Shown: positions 43,414 to 57,000, numbered from the stretch's first letter. The stretch is DNA of 64,000 bases from Gnetum montanum (GCA_015680685.1 MNCI01023945.1:527004-591003), one strand, 5' to 3'. Notes: generated by a model from the letters alone, not told the origin. Program-made: numbers and translations.

Positions 43414-44283
43414 TGATAAAGTTTATTATCGGTCAACTACATCCCTATTGATGCACCTAACACCTATACAAATGCATGCATCATCTATATTTATAGTATA
43501 TTTTGTCATTTGTGTATCAAAACTCTTGTAGTTTGCTTTCATAAAACTTAGCCAACATTCCCTCTAAGTGCTTGCAACATTGAATGAATTCATTGAATTG
43601 AGTTTTATTAGAATTGCATTATACTTGGACATAATCCATGAATGGAAATAAAATCAGCATTGTTTTCTTCCATTGTAGCACTTGGATTAGCACTTAGTTT
43701 ATTTTATTTTATTCTCTAAGCACTTTACTTTAAATGCATCTTAGTAGTGGATACTTGGTACACTTAGCAGTAGACATTTAGTAATCCAACTATGTTAATA
43801 TAAGTTTAGGATGGGAATGGAAAGTGGGAACATATGCTCTATGCTTAGGATAGTCTAGATTACTCTTAATTCCATAGTTTGGTAGAAATTAATTAAGATT
43901 TTAATCACTTTACCATTTTAATATTCTAATAATAAAAATAACCAAAATATAAATATCTTATAACAATGAGGTGTTAGCCTAGTGGTATAGGTCTTGGCTT
44001 GGTAATCCTAGGTCACAGGTTTGATTTTACTAGGTAGCACTATAGAAGTTATAAGCTTCTATAAATCTTGGAGTGTACCTATGTTTCAATTATTTCAGGT
44101 TCCAACACTCCCAAAATATAAACATCTTATGCCTCAATCACACTTAACTGTACTAACAAATCTAACACAGATGATGATTGAGAAGACAATGACCAACAAC
44201 ATAACACTTCGAAATTTTACTGGATCATGCATGAATGCTTGTGATCTATATGGTTGAGCATAGAGGACACTTGTTGCTCATCA
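43414..44283 (+). repeat. 3' LTR of the plus-strand Tat/Athila-like element
   Basis: It begins TGATAAAGTTTATTATC and ends TTGCTCATCA. It aligns with 3754-4612. It lacks an ~80-bp segment present there (around 4110-4200) and carries a SINE (43962-44112) that the other copy lacks. Followed by AT-rich non-element sequence without a primer site. Confidence 0.8.
43962..44112 (+). repeat. tRNA-derived SINE with 18-bp target duplication
   Basis: The body (151 bp) runs from AACAATGAGGTGTTAGCC to TTCCAACACTCCC. The A box is in GTTAGCCTAGTGGTA and the B box in GGTCACAGGTTTGATTTTA. It is bounded by AAAATATAAATATCTTAT (43944-43961) and AAAATATAAACATCTTAT (44113-44130), one transition apart. The homologous LTR at ~4405-4425 has a single copy of this target (GAATATAAACATCTTAT) and no SINE. 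No poly-A tail is seen. Confidence 0.9.
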
Positions 44284-44599
44284 ACTTTTTATTGAACTTT
44301 GAAAAAATAAGTGAAAATAATTAATTGTTAGTAGGTAGAAAGGTCCCAATCCTAACAAAATTTATATCGTTTTCAACATCTATGCTTGAACTCAAAATAG
44401 AAAGTTACGACTTGATGCCAATTTTATTTGAAACCAAAAAAAAATAGTACCATTGATAGGAGATATTCACCTAGTAACTTGTTGTGCCCTTCAAATATAA
44501 GCTATAAGTTGTTAGTCTTCGTAACATCACTTTATGGAGAGGTGCAATTCCTAACAATGAAATAAACGTATTTTCACTTTTTCACTCACAAAATATACC
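44284..44599. other. Flanking repeat DNA between LTR and gene
   Basis: No coding signal. Bases 44520-44625 resemble 3500-3620 on the other side of the nested block (AATTCCTAACAATGAAATAAA and GGATACGGGT). Confidence 0.5.
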
Positions 44600-45021
44600 T
44601 TACGGATACGGGTGTACCGCTTGTCCGTTGGAAGGTTTCACCTTAATAAATTTTTGCGAACTTGCTTTGAAAGGAAGAATGAAATGAGTGACCAACCCTG
44701 CAAACTCAATTCCGACGGCATCACAGCTAAAAAAAGAAGACCCCCATCAGCGTAAGCAAACAAGGAAGAACACTGCCTGTTGTGCAATATACGGCAATCC
44801 AAACGTTGACTTGATTTCGTCGTTACTTTACATGAACAGGAACAGGAAAACTGCTTCTTTCATTTGTTTCCTCTTCGAATAGTTAACAGCGTTACCGTGA
44901 TACAGTTACAAGTTCGGACATTCACAAGGTAACCGAACCGTTGGATTTTGACAAAGAGCCACAATCACAATTATTTCGACAAACAGAAGCGACGCCAGTG
45001 TAGCTTTGTTGCAGAGCAGCC
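44600..45021 (+). promoter_or_regulatory. Upstream region and 5' UTR of the purine gene
   Basis: Composition shifts to about equal AT and GC just before the gene. No clear TATA box at a suitable distance; a CCAAT-like GGCAATCCAAAC lies at ~44793. The transcription start cannot be read from sequence. The start codon at 45022 is in CAGCCATGGAGG, a good plant context. Confidence 0.45.
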
Positions 45022-48000
45022 ATGGAGGGCCTTGTTTCCCCATCTTTGCCAAAGCAGTCGTTTGCTCTCTTTCCTCGATCGCTAACAAGACCAAGAACAT
45101 GTTCCTTCAGTAATTCATCTATTTGCGGGCAGCCCATTGCTTTTCATAACCAAACTCTTCTTCTTCGTCAGCTGCCGGCCATTGCCACTTTTAGGCGGAA
45201 TATCGCCGCAGCAGCAACGAACGAAGCAGCTTCCTGGTATGCCATGCAAAAATGATCGTTTGGTTGCTCTTTCACTGCCTACATATTAGAGTTGGTTGAT
45301 AGTTTTCACAGAATAGAGTCATTCCTCTGGAAAGCGATTTTGTCAGGAAGTATAGTCTATCAACCTATTGTAGCCACTTTGTTATTTAACGATATGTTGA
45401 TATCCGACGAAAACATGGACAGAAATTCTGAAACTTTTCTGTTATATGTTTTGATTCTTAAAAGATTGCGTAAATGGTTTTAGATTTTGCTGTATTCATG
45501 TCCTGCTTGTTTTCCGGTGGTTTGAATGGTTTAAAACAAGATGCAGGAGAGCTTCAGACACACGCCAGGTTGGTTGTGAGGATGACATTACGTCTATTAG
45601 AGCTAATAATAAATCAAAATACAATCAAAATCGATACGATTGCATGTACCAGATATATCATATTTGTCTTGAAACTGATGAGGTGTGCTTTTTCACTTGG
45701 GTAAGGGAGGGACGAAGGTGGCATTGATAATACTAACATGCAAGGCATCGCTTATCTATGGGCCTAAAGCGATTGAGTTATGTTTTGATGTTTTTTTTGT
45801 TGTGTTTTTCTCTATAGCGATGATGAAATATGCAGCAGTGTGACTGGGCTGTGTGACACGGTGGTGGGAGTTTTAGGGGGAGGTCAGCTGGGAAGGATGC
45901 TGTGTCATGCAGCTTCACAAATGGGTATCAAGATGGCTGTGCTGGATCCCATGCAGAATTGTCCTGCTAGCACACTCGCCTTCAGGCATGTTGTAGGCAG
46001 TTATAGGGACAGCAAAGCCGTTAGTGAATTTGCAAGAGGGTAAGTTAGATATATGTGTCAGATTTTCCAGTTAAGCACAAAGTATGTGATTAGTGGCATA
46101 ATTAGGTCAATGAAATAATGATGAATACCACATCCTATTTTGTATGTTTGTTTTTTAATGAATCGTGTAACAATATTTCATCAATGATTGGGCAGGTGTG
46201 GGGTTGTGACAGTTGAAATAGAGCATGTGGATGCAGAAACACTTGAAATGCTTGAAAAACAAGGTTTTGATTGCCAGCCTAATAGCTCAACCATAAGACT
46301 TATCCAGGCAGGAAGTTATTTAATTCATGCATTAATCTCCTTTAATTTTCATTCCCAGGTGCAATATTTTTCAGACATGCAAGGAAAATTTTAGACAATG
46401 TGCTAAATAAACAATTAAAAAACAGAGATTTTGCTTGCTGGACAAATTTTAGTGACTAATTCTCAATGACATGTCTCACAAAGCGAAAAGAAGATAGTTG
46501 AAGGACCTGACCTTTAAATTTTATTTTTGAAGCATTCATATAACAGAAGAAAACTTAGCTTGCTTGCTTTTATCTGGATTTGGATATTTTTATAAGTTTT
46601 GAAGAGGAGATAAACATCAGTTGTAATGTATTAACACTTGAACATTACATAATGCCATTTACAACAATATGAAAAGGTTCCATGGCTAATTTACGTTTTA
46701 TTAACAAATGATGAAATATTGGTGGATAAACAAGCAATTAGTGATAACTGATTTACTATTTTTTGTTCTGCAGGACAAATATATGCAGAAGACTCATTTT
46801 AATAAGCACAATATACCTCTTCCGGATTTTATGCAGGTTTGAGGATGGGTTATTTCCAATTGTAAATTCACTTAAATGTTTTTGCATTATTTTATTGAGC
46901 CACAGGGGAAGCAATCTGTTTTCGGTTATGTATAATTGGCAGATTGATTGCTTGGAAAGTGCAGAGAAAGCAGGTGAATTGTTTTCATACCCATTGGTAA
47001 TCAAAAGCAGATGTCTCGCATACGATGGAAGAGGCAATGCTGTTGCAAAGTGCAAAGATGACATAGCTCAAGCTGTTACAGGTAAGTTACCAGTGATTGC
47101 ATTTGTAATGGGGCAGATTTTTCTAGTATAATGAACGAATAGGAAAATGATATGTTGGAAGGAAAAATATTGAAAAGACATATAACAATTGGTTACTCTA
47201 GTCTTGGTTTTAGTATTAGAAACAAAAAAAATATTCAAGTTCAATTGCTTAATGATTTTTTCTTTAAAACATCTGTTAATCTTTCATCTTCTGCTTCTCT
47301 GTGCATGAAATTGCCTTCTGTCTCCAATCATATGACATGCAACTCTCAGTTTCTCATTTTTCTGCACTTAAAAATTTCCATTTCATAGTTGTATCTTATT
47401 ATTTTTCTATCAATATTAGGAATTCTCTTTTTTGGGTCAAATCTATTGCATCCAACCACTTGAACATTATGAAGAAGCAGTTGAAGTTATCTGATTCCCC
47501 ATTTCCGATATGGTTTCTCTTGTTAATGTTTTTGGTATTGTTCAATCACAGGTTATGTTTTCCCTTGAAAAAAATTTCAACATTCATTGACATATATAGA
47601 CAACCTCTATGGTTTTTGTCCAAGTACTTACCCAATATTCTCTACTTTATTGCTGTTCAGCATTGGGTGGTTTTGAACGTGGCTTATTTGCTGAGAAATG
47701 GGTTCCATTCAGCAAGGTTACGACAGTGAATGTGTTAAATCATTTGATTATTAACATTTTTTTCTAACGGCATTTTGATAGATTCTCTTTATATACCATA
47801 TTTCAGGAGCTTTCAGTTATTGTAGCTAGAGGAAGGGACAATTCAATCCAGTGTTTTCCAGTTGTTGAAACCAGACACAAGTGAGATTTACTTTAGTATG
47901 CCATTTTCAGAAAGATTCTAATTTTATTATGTTCTTTTATTTCCCTTCTAGTATTTGCTAGTCTATATTAGTTTCTCGAACTGAACTATAAACATTGACA

Positions 48001-51000
48001 AAGCTAAGATGAGTTTAGCCAATAAAAGATCACTGCTGGTGCCCCTTCTAGTTTATATCATTTCTATTTGAATGAAATTTAAAAATATAAAGAAGACCAA
48101 GCATATCCCTGAAATTTGGGGCCAAGTTAGCAAGGAGAAAGCATATGAATTTTGCAAGAGAATAGAAGACCCTGCTGTCTTTATCAGGATATCATAAAGT
48201 TAAAAGTGATTACATCACATTTGATTTAGAAAATTAGTGTGGATTAGCACCACATCCTACTTACAGTTAATGCAAGGTATAAATAGAAGGGTTGAGATAA
48301 TGCTTTAATCATTGATTTGAGTAGTCACTTGTAATTATGGAGTTGTGCAATCAATCCTGATACCTTATTTACCAGAGTTGCTTAAGCAAAGAGCTTGGAA
48401 TGTGAAAAAGGTAACTTCATTGAGAGAGAAGATTGTATGGAGTGATTGTAAAGGCTGCATTGAAAGAGCATAATAGAAAATTGATAAAGAGTTTAAAGAA
48501 TTTGAGGTTTTTTGTTAGATCCGGGAATTGGAGCATTACTCTATTGGTTGCTGTATCTCCCGAGGATTAGAAAATTGTGATCAGAGCTGTGGATTGGAGC
48601 ACTGTTTTGTTTGGTGATGTAATCTAAGTATGGATCATAAATATTAGATTTGTGATTGCTTTCCCAGCAACTTGCACTCAAAATTCTGCGTTTCCTGTTA
48701 ATTTGCTTGAAACTTTCAGCTCACATTTATTTATGCATTCAATTCTTATCTGCTTTGAGTCTGGTATGCTGGTTAGTGTTGACCATTTCCCTCAACTAAC
48801 CATTTATCATGCTATAGACATGTGCCTAACCAACCCAGCATCAGGCAACAACGTTAACGGCGGAGACTATGAATTGCAGTAGTGACAGTGATTCAATGCA
48901 TGTATGCCACATAGCCACATGCTATGCCACATAATTGGGACTTTTCAAAATTAGCGCCAAAACATGCAACATAATGGAGACAGAGACAACGTAGTGATAG
49001 CAAACAATGCAGAACAGTACCAAGATTACTACTCCAAGTGACGCAAGACTCTCCTCCACATGATGGCAAGATTACTACTCCAAGTGACGCAAGACTCTCC
49101 TCCACATGATGGCAAGATTACTACTCCAAGTGACGCAAGACTCTCCTCCACATGATGGCAACTGACTGTCATCAATGAAATTTTGTTGCTTGCAGAAGTT
49201 CAAGCCTTATATATCACGATTGGTCCAATACTAGTTTAGCTATATATCTAAGATATATATTATCTATTATTTAGCTGAGAGTTGTTTTTTGAATTAATGA
49301 AATCCCATATTTGATTCACTGAGAATTAGTGAAATCTCATAATAATTCACATGAGAAGTTCATCTCTTGGCTCAGCATTATTGACCAAGCCATTACATAC
49401 CTGCAATAATTCCCTTGAAAAAGTTCATCTCTTAGCCCATTGTTATGTTGATAACTATTTATTTTCCATGACAAAGTCCAGCCAACTGGTAGTTAGCTTT
49501 TCGGACAAAACTTGGCCAAAATAATAATTTTTGTGAAAAAGTTCATCTTTTGGCCTAGCGTTATGATGATAATTATTTATTTTCTGCAACAAAGTCCAGC
49601 CAACTAGTAGTTGGCCTTTTTGCTAAAACTAAAAAATTAATTGTGACATAAAAACTATTTAGGAATGCTTTGTTGGAAATTAAGGTCCATAGGAGTAGAT
49701 AAGCTTAGTTGTATTAGGTTAGAGAACTGAAGTTGAACAGGAGTCAAACTGTGAACATAATAATTATGAGATTCTATGGTTGACAGAGAATATAAAAAGA
49801 ATAATGATAATTAATAGTAGTGGAATATTGAAACATAGAAAAAATGTCTGGACACGTCATAATAACACCATATAAACAGATATAAAATGATGCAAACACC
49901 ATATTAACAGATAAAATGATGCAAAGTAAGAACCGTGATATCGAGTACTTACGATTTAAGAGTATATAGACACAAACACAACTGACATTCACTGTTCATA
50001 TAATACCAAGATTCAGAAACAGTAAAAGAACTGTAAAATTCTTGATACTTGGCATATTCTCTGCAAGCATAGGTAGTGTGGTAGATGATGTGTGTGTGTG
50101 TTAACAACTGTCCAAAGTTCCCTTGTATCTCATAAAACACTTGTGGAACACAACTCAATACTAAACAACATATCTCTTTGTCACATACTTAACAACTGCA
50201 TCTTCTTAATGGAAACTGGAACTCCACATCTTCTTAATATAAAAAGGCAAGTGAAAGTTGCCAAATAACTCAATTATTAACACTTCCCTTCAAACTCAAC
50301 GTTGAATAACTTTTGAAAATTTCACCACTTAATTAGTTTTTTATAACAGTTCTATGATTCAATTTAGTCATTTTATCCATTTAGTTAGAAACAAATGCAT
50401 AAAAATAAAATAAAAAGAGCCAAAGCATTGAAAATAGAAAAGCCGCAAATCTTTTTCTTAGCTGTCACAGAACAATACATTTTGGAATTATTTCTTTTCA
50501 GGGCTAAGCTCAAAATTCAGTAAGGCATCAATTTTTTGCAGAGTTGCATCCATTTGAGCTGATGCCTCTGCTTCAGCGGACATGGGATGAACCGTGATGG
50601 TTTCAACCATGAAGGTACTAGAAGTTTTGTGCTGTTGCAATGGAACATGAACATTGTACAAAACAGAGCTAGGAAGAGATGCTGGAGGATCAGGAATGGA
50701 TATATTGTTCTTTGAAAGTGCATCAAGAAGGCCATTAATATAGTCACTAATTATGGAGAGGTTTGTTGAGGGTTGAGACAACTTCAACTTTGTTTACTTG
50801 TGGTCCTTTTTCAACTTCAGCTGCTTCTTGAGCTCCTCCTCCTACTTCTAGATATTCTCCTTATTCTTGTACTTGATATCAAGGCTTTGTTTCATGTTGA
50901 TCCAGTTCTTGGTTGCAACATCATTCTTTGCCTAGATCTTGTTCTTCTCCTTTTTGAGCGTTCATATCTTCTCTTCTGCTGGCATGATGCTAGACTCCAT

Positions 51001-54000
51001 GCTCTGTAATCTCACGTAGTCAGTTAGCATAGTTGGCAAGTCATTTGCTTGCCTGAGAAACAATAGCTCCTCTTTTGTTGACTTAGCCTCTTCCAAATTT
51101 TTGGTAAATCTAGGCTTGAAGGAAGTAAAGTGATTTGTTAACTCCTTTTCCCTGTATGAACCTACCTGTTCCAGATTTTGGATATTTTTGTTCAGCTACT
51201 TTACTTGCTGTAAAGTATCTCTCTGAGTGGACTATCTTGTTGATGTAACACCCATCCATAGCAAGCAAGAGTTAATGCTCAAAGCCCCCAACAAGTTGGC
51301 TGAAAATGTAAGGGTAAACTTTTTTTTTTCCCAAATAGTTGATTAATTGTTAGAAATTCAACTTGCATGTAGGCCAGCATTGACAACTATCAATAAAAAT
51401 AAAGTATAATGACAAAAATTATATGATGTAAAGAATGACCCAAGGATCTAGCAGGAAGAGAATGCTAATATGACAATTGATATCTCTTAATACACTATGC
51501 ATCCAAGGTGTAGTACAAAAGTGAAAACATCTAAAACTTAAAATCATATCTGCAGCCATCTAGCTTAGCCAAAAACTAATTAATTCAATCCATTCACTTA
51601 AATTATGCACAGCCAACATGTAATCCGTCATAAGGAAGTCAAACTCAATGAAAACATATTATTTATGTACTTGGAAAACTTTAAATTGAAATACAAAATA
51701 ATACAGTGATCTTTACATTTATTCATAATATCATTGCCATTGATACAATATCTAGGGTTCAGCAAGTAAGAAAAATTAGAAATTAAGAAAAATTAGAAAT
51801 TAGATTGTGCATATTAATAAACTTGTTTACCTAGACAGCTGGACCAAAAGCACAAGAATTTTATAAATCAGTAATTTACAAATCAAATTATGGAAACTCT
51901 TAACAAAAGAATTAAAAACAACTACATCTAGTATCATCAACAAACCAGAATGAATAATCAATTTTTGGTTCAACCATTGCTAATGTAAAAATGACAACCA
52001 AGAAAACCAAACAGTGATAACAAAAATCTATGCAAGATTCCTTTGATACAATGTACAGGTCTAATTTATGGATCAGATTTTGATTTTTCTTAGCTCATAA
52101 TAATATATTGGACGCTGTTCATCAACAGACTTGTCTAACCCAACAGTTAGCCTCAAGAAATGTATAAATCAATAATATCAAATTAATTCAATTGCACAAT
52201 AAAACTATTTTTTTTCAGCAACCCTCACAATAAAAAAATCATTTCGAGAACTTTTCTAAGCTGAAATAATAAATTGCACACTACTAACATTTAATTAAGC
52301 TATCTAATTTACCAATAATAGAGAATAGAGAAATTACCTACATTTAACGACCATAATTTAACATCATTAATATTTAATAACCATAGATTAACAACCTAGA
52401 TTTCCCCCACTCCATTGGACTCATAGAAAGATAACAAAATCAGACTTGAGAAGGTACACAAATAAGAATCAAAATTCAATCCAAGGATTAAGCATTCAAC
52501 AATTCTGTAAATTTTATAAAATCACAAAATAAACATGGGCCCAAGGATACTCTCACTTTTTGTTGGCGGTACCAATCCTTCTATAAGGGATCCTTGGCCC
52601 TTTTTGGCAAATCCTTATGCTAGTATGCCCCAAATTGGTATGGGTGTTTCTGAATCGTTATAGAAACCACTCTCATCCAAGTCATTTAGGCTTGAGAGTG
52701 CAAAGGATGGGTGGAGAGATCTATCAACAAAATCAAGGATTCAACAATCCAAAATCTCAACAAAAAATCTTGTCAAAGTTGATTCTAACATAAAATGATA
52801 TTCAAGGCAAAGAAAGGAGAAGAGCTGAGATATTGCGATTATCCGCCAATGCTGTCCATCACACATAGCAAGAGAAGGATTCACCTTACCTTCTTGGTTA
52901 GATTTCTTGCTCATGAGGAACAATTAATTATAATATTGGATTGCCTCTTAGATCAAGTTTTCTTTTTATTTGTTGATTTATGTAGCAGCCACAATCTTTC
53001 CTTGTTGCAATAGTCTTCTTTTCTTGTTGTTCATTTGCTGCTTCAGCTACAATTTTCTTTTGTTTTTGTTGATCTTCTCTTTCAGCCATCGTCTTCTTCT
53101 TGTGATTATTTATTTGCTATTCCAACCACACTCCTTTTGTTGCTGTTCATTTCCAGCCACCTCCCTTGTGATTGAGCTCTCCATCTTTCTCTAATATGCA
53201 CACACATACTCTTTCCTTTTTCTCTTTTCTTTTTCTACCTTTCCTTTCCCTTCTCCCCTCTCTTTATAATTGCTAGTGGAATTCAAGAGATGATAGGTTG
53301 TTTCTTGTAACCAATTCTTTATTAAAAATTGTTCTGGTTTTTCTTTTTTTAAGAAATAAAACCTTTTTCTACACCACCTAGTCATGAGTTCAATTTTTTC
53401 CATGATCACTCTTAAAAATTAATAAAATTATATTTTAACAGTTGCAGGTTTAATTTTATTAGTTGCAACTTTCAATATTTTGAAATTCTAATTTTGCTAA
53501 GTATTAGGTTCAATTCCTATTGATCTCACATAACAGAAAATTGACAAACATAAAATATTCAAACATAATATCTACGTCTGTTCATTCTTTCTTTAGCAAC
53601 ATGTCATGTCTAAATTTATTAGCAATAAATATGTAGCTGTGCTTCATTTCCAGCAACGTTTCCCTTAAAAATCAAGTTATAAGGTGCAATGGAAGAGATT
53701 TCAAAATGGGAATATGAAAAACTGTAAGTCCAAGACATAAAATCAAGGGAAACACCTTCTTTTTCAGACCTTTAGTAGTGCAAGAGCTTCCATTTTATGT
53801 TCATAGTTTATTATCACATTGTCTTATGATGCCTTGAAAGGTCATCACATGACCTTTGTGTAGCCATGGTGGGTAACTTACATTCTATTAACTGTTGAAA
53901 CTCTAAAGAATAGTGCATCATCAACACACACAACATTCTACATGTTCATTATTTAAAATAATACAACTATAATATACATAATAATCTTGATTTATAGGTC

Positions 54001-57000
54001 AGGTTCCATCCACTTGGTTCATTGATCAAGTTCCTCAGCAACATGTGCATAGCTATATATATTTAAAAGAATCAATCATACTAAGCAAAACATAGCTCTT
54101 TCAGCCCCTGAAGCATAATGTAAAGAATCTTTGTTTCTTCTTTTCTTTCCAACTCTAATTGCCGAATAATTAGAATTCATACAATAGTCCTTAGAGATAA
54201 GATATCCAAAACTTTTATGAATACACATCAAAACAAGTACATGAGATATCCACATGGATATATATATATATATATGGTTCACATAGAAACAGTTTAATCA
54301 GTTTAAGAAATCATTTCAAGGCACTTAGGTCATGCAACACATAAAAATGAAAGCATAGTAACAACCTCATAAATAATACAACATTTCAGCTTCATTTGTA
54401 CTTAGCATTCCTTTTGTTCATTCTATTTAATATGGTAAATCAATGGGTAGTATGTACTTAGTACTTTGCATCTAGTAGTGCACATAACACAAATTAGCAC
54501 AACTTAGATCAATCACAAGGAAGAAGAACTGGTCATTCAACCAATCATTAATAGAAGTACATTAGCAACACTCTAAATTTATCAGTCTTAAAATTATAGA
54601 TAGTTCTATAAATCAACGCTATCCACACACATCATCACAACAAAGTAGACTCACAAACATTGCCACAAACATTAAAATGAAAACTCAAGAAAGATGGGTT
54701 GTTATAGTAGAGGTTCTCCACCTTCGTTCAATGAATGTAGCATGCAACTGGGGAGCAATACGTAAACATTAACGATTTCAGTACCTTATTTTTTCGTGAG
54801 GCCACAGTTGATGAAGATCTGAGCTTAGCAATATCAATCATGATCATCCGAGCTTAGCAATATCAATCATGAGCTTCTTCTTAACCTTCAACTTCAGTAG
54901 ATAAGCATCACAATTAACTTTTTCCAGGATGCCTCATTATATGTGTCTCATTTGGAATATCCTAGTAAATCATGGACAAGAAAAACTCCATAGTTGTGTC
55001 GTACTCTAGGAACTTGTTTTCTAGGGCATGGTAGTGCATGACCAAATCCATGATGTCCATGCTAATGTTGGCGTGTTGGATATTTGGTGATGTCTTTGTG
55101 CTAACTATAAGAATTCCACTTTCGTTATTGGTTTTCTCCATGCTGTATGCTTGTGTGTCTTCAATTGTGGTCTTCTACGGCTTATCAATAGCTGACTAGT
55201 TGTACATCTGCATGATTGTTTTGATCACTTTGTTCTTGACTTGTGAAAGAAAATGCATATAAGCAGAAATTATATATACATAAGAAAAATGGAAAGCGAT
55301 CCAGTAATAACTGGCCTTTTATCCTTCTATTTCATGCTTTAACACCTTGAAGCAGTCAGCGTTCTGGTAGAACCATACCTTGGCATGTAGCAATATCCAG
55401 ACCCTTCAATATGTATGCACACTACTATCTTTGATGATGATCTCGGAGGTGAGGATTTTCACCATCACATCCCACATTTGAGTCAAGGCTGAAAGAGGAA
55501 CATGACCATTTGATGATTTGTTAGCTTTAGAGAGCCCAGCTGTGTCCTTGAACATATATAGAAGGTTGGTGCAGCTGATGTTGATAGCTTCTATATCATT
55601 GCTACCCACCACGATTCTAAAGCAAAGCTACAGGAACTTTGTGGAGATCCTGAAAACTCTGCAATGGCCATTGTGCTGGTAAGTAATTAGTCCTCGTGGT
55701 ATGTACACAACTCCAACTTAACCGCCTCCAAATCCAGTTTCAATGGCTCAAAAGCCACAGACAACAAAAAACTGGAATTCAAAAATTCTGCTGGCATCTC
55801 ATTGAGCAAATCCTTGGTCATTTCCAACTTATAATTATGAAGTTGGACTTGGAAATCAGTTGTCAGGTGCAGTTGCAGCTGCCATTCACTTTTGCATCAG
55901 GTCACCACGGGAGCTCTTTGATGGCTGAATAATATACTGCTGACTGGTTGTAAAGGGCCATGGCAGGCCTGATGGAGCTCTGACCACAGATACGCTTCTC
56001 AGATATCTCCTCCGGGCCCTTTATCATCAACTTTCTCGTAGGTGCCCTTGAAATCCTACAAACAAGTGAACCATTGAAATTCTAAAAGTTAAGCAATGAA
56101 AAACAAGTAACTGCAAGATATGTGGATATTATGTGATTGGACCTGCCATGGCCCTTTACAACCACAAGATATCAGGATAATGATTACAAGGTTTGATGCT
56201 TTATATCAGGAATAGCAGCAGTATGTCACAACTCACAAGTTCCATAACAAAATATCTCTGAATAATGTACTGCTGACTGGTTGTAAAAGGCCATGGCAGG
56301 CCTGATGGAGTTCTGACCACTGATACGCTTCTCAGATATCTCCTCCGGGCCCTTTATCATCAACTTTCTCTTAGGTGCCCTTGAAATCCTACAAACAAGT
56401 GAACCATTGAAATTCTAAAAGTTAAGCAATGAAAAACAAGTAACCACAAGATATGTGGATATTATGTGATTGGACCTGCCATGGCCCTTTACAACCACAA
56501 GATATCAGGATAATGATTACAAGGTTTGATGCTTTATATCAGGAATAGCAGCAGTATGTCACAACTCACAAGTTCCATGACGAAATATCTCTTAGTCTTA
56601 GCAGAACATGAAGAGACAAACATTTGTAAGAGTGACTAATATTGAAAATGATGGAGTATGTGCTAGTGATTGTAACCTTGGTGATTTTTGCTTGCAGGAA
56701 ACATAAAAAAACGTTTGTCAGAGATCCGCTTATGTTGTCAATGATGTGATTGTGCCAATTAAAAAAGTTATGAAGCTTTTACCAATACAACAAACTACCT
56801 TTTCAATGTTTTATATATAAAAAGTGTGATTTGTAGTCATCGTTGACTGTAATTTCTGTCTAAGCTTTTGATCTAGATAAAAAGTTTGAACATTTTTTTG
56901 TTGTATTTGTGCATATAGTAATTAAGTAGATGTTACTTTAAACTTCAGGGACAACATATGTCACACAGTGGAGGCTCCTGCACCTGTGCCAACAAAAATA

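Larger units (their letters stand above)
21140..44283 (+). mobile_element. Tat/Athila-like Ty3/gypsy element with extra ORF2, multiply interrupted
   Basis: The pieces in order are gag (21140-22864), a 9.2 kb minus-strand insertion (22870-32101), protease to integrase (32107-36460), a spacer with an LTR-like promoter (38024-38090), ORF2 (38519-43202, itself holding two lone LTRs), a polypurine tract and the 3' LTR (43414-44283). The 5' end is hidden by the chromovirus-like gypsy. The LTR at 3754-4612 belongs to the same family and may be its 5' LTR. Gag and ORF2 are each homologous to those of the minus-strand insertion, so the younger element is a relative. Lineage is inferred from DHLSWLR-type RNase H end, FMND in RT, the tRNA-Asp primer site of the LTR family and a long 3' region. 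Confidence 0.75.
47881..56948 (+). other. Intron 7, 9,068 bp, repeat-filled
   Basis: The donor is CACAA|GTGAGA and the acceptor is AACTTCAG|GGACAAC. It splits a Lys codon. Contents: an LTR-like stretch (~48050-48660), a 46-bp minisatellite, a degenerate ~118-bp repeat, antisense coiled-coil-like ORF remains, and a 333-bp tandem duplication. Long introns filled with repeats are usual in gymnosperm genes. Confidence 0.85.

Noticed and set aside
45237-45817. Retained intron 1 as part of the transit peptide
   Set aside because: The exon 1 frame reaches a stop at 45253-45255, and only splicing to 45818 joins it in frame to the conserved PurK start.
49021-49158. CRISPR-like array
   Set aside because: The three 46-bp units abut with no spacers. 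It is a minisatellite in a plant intron.
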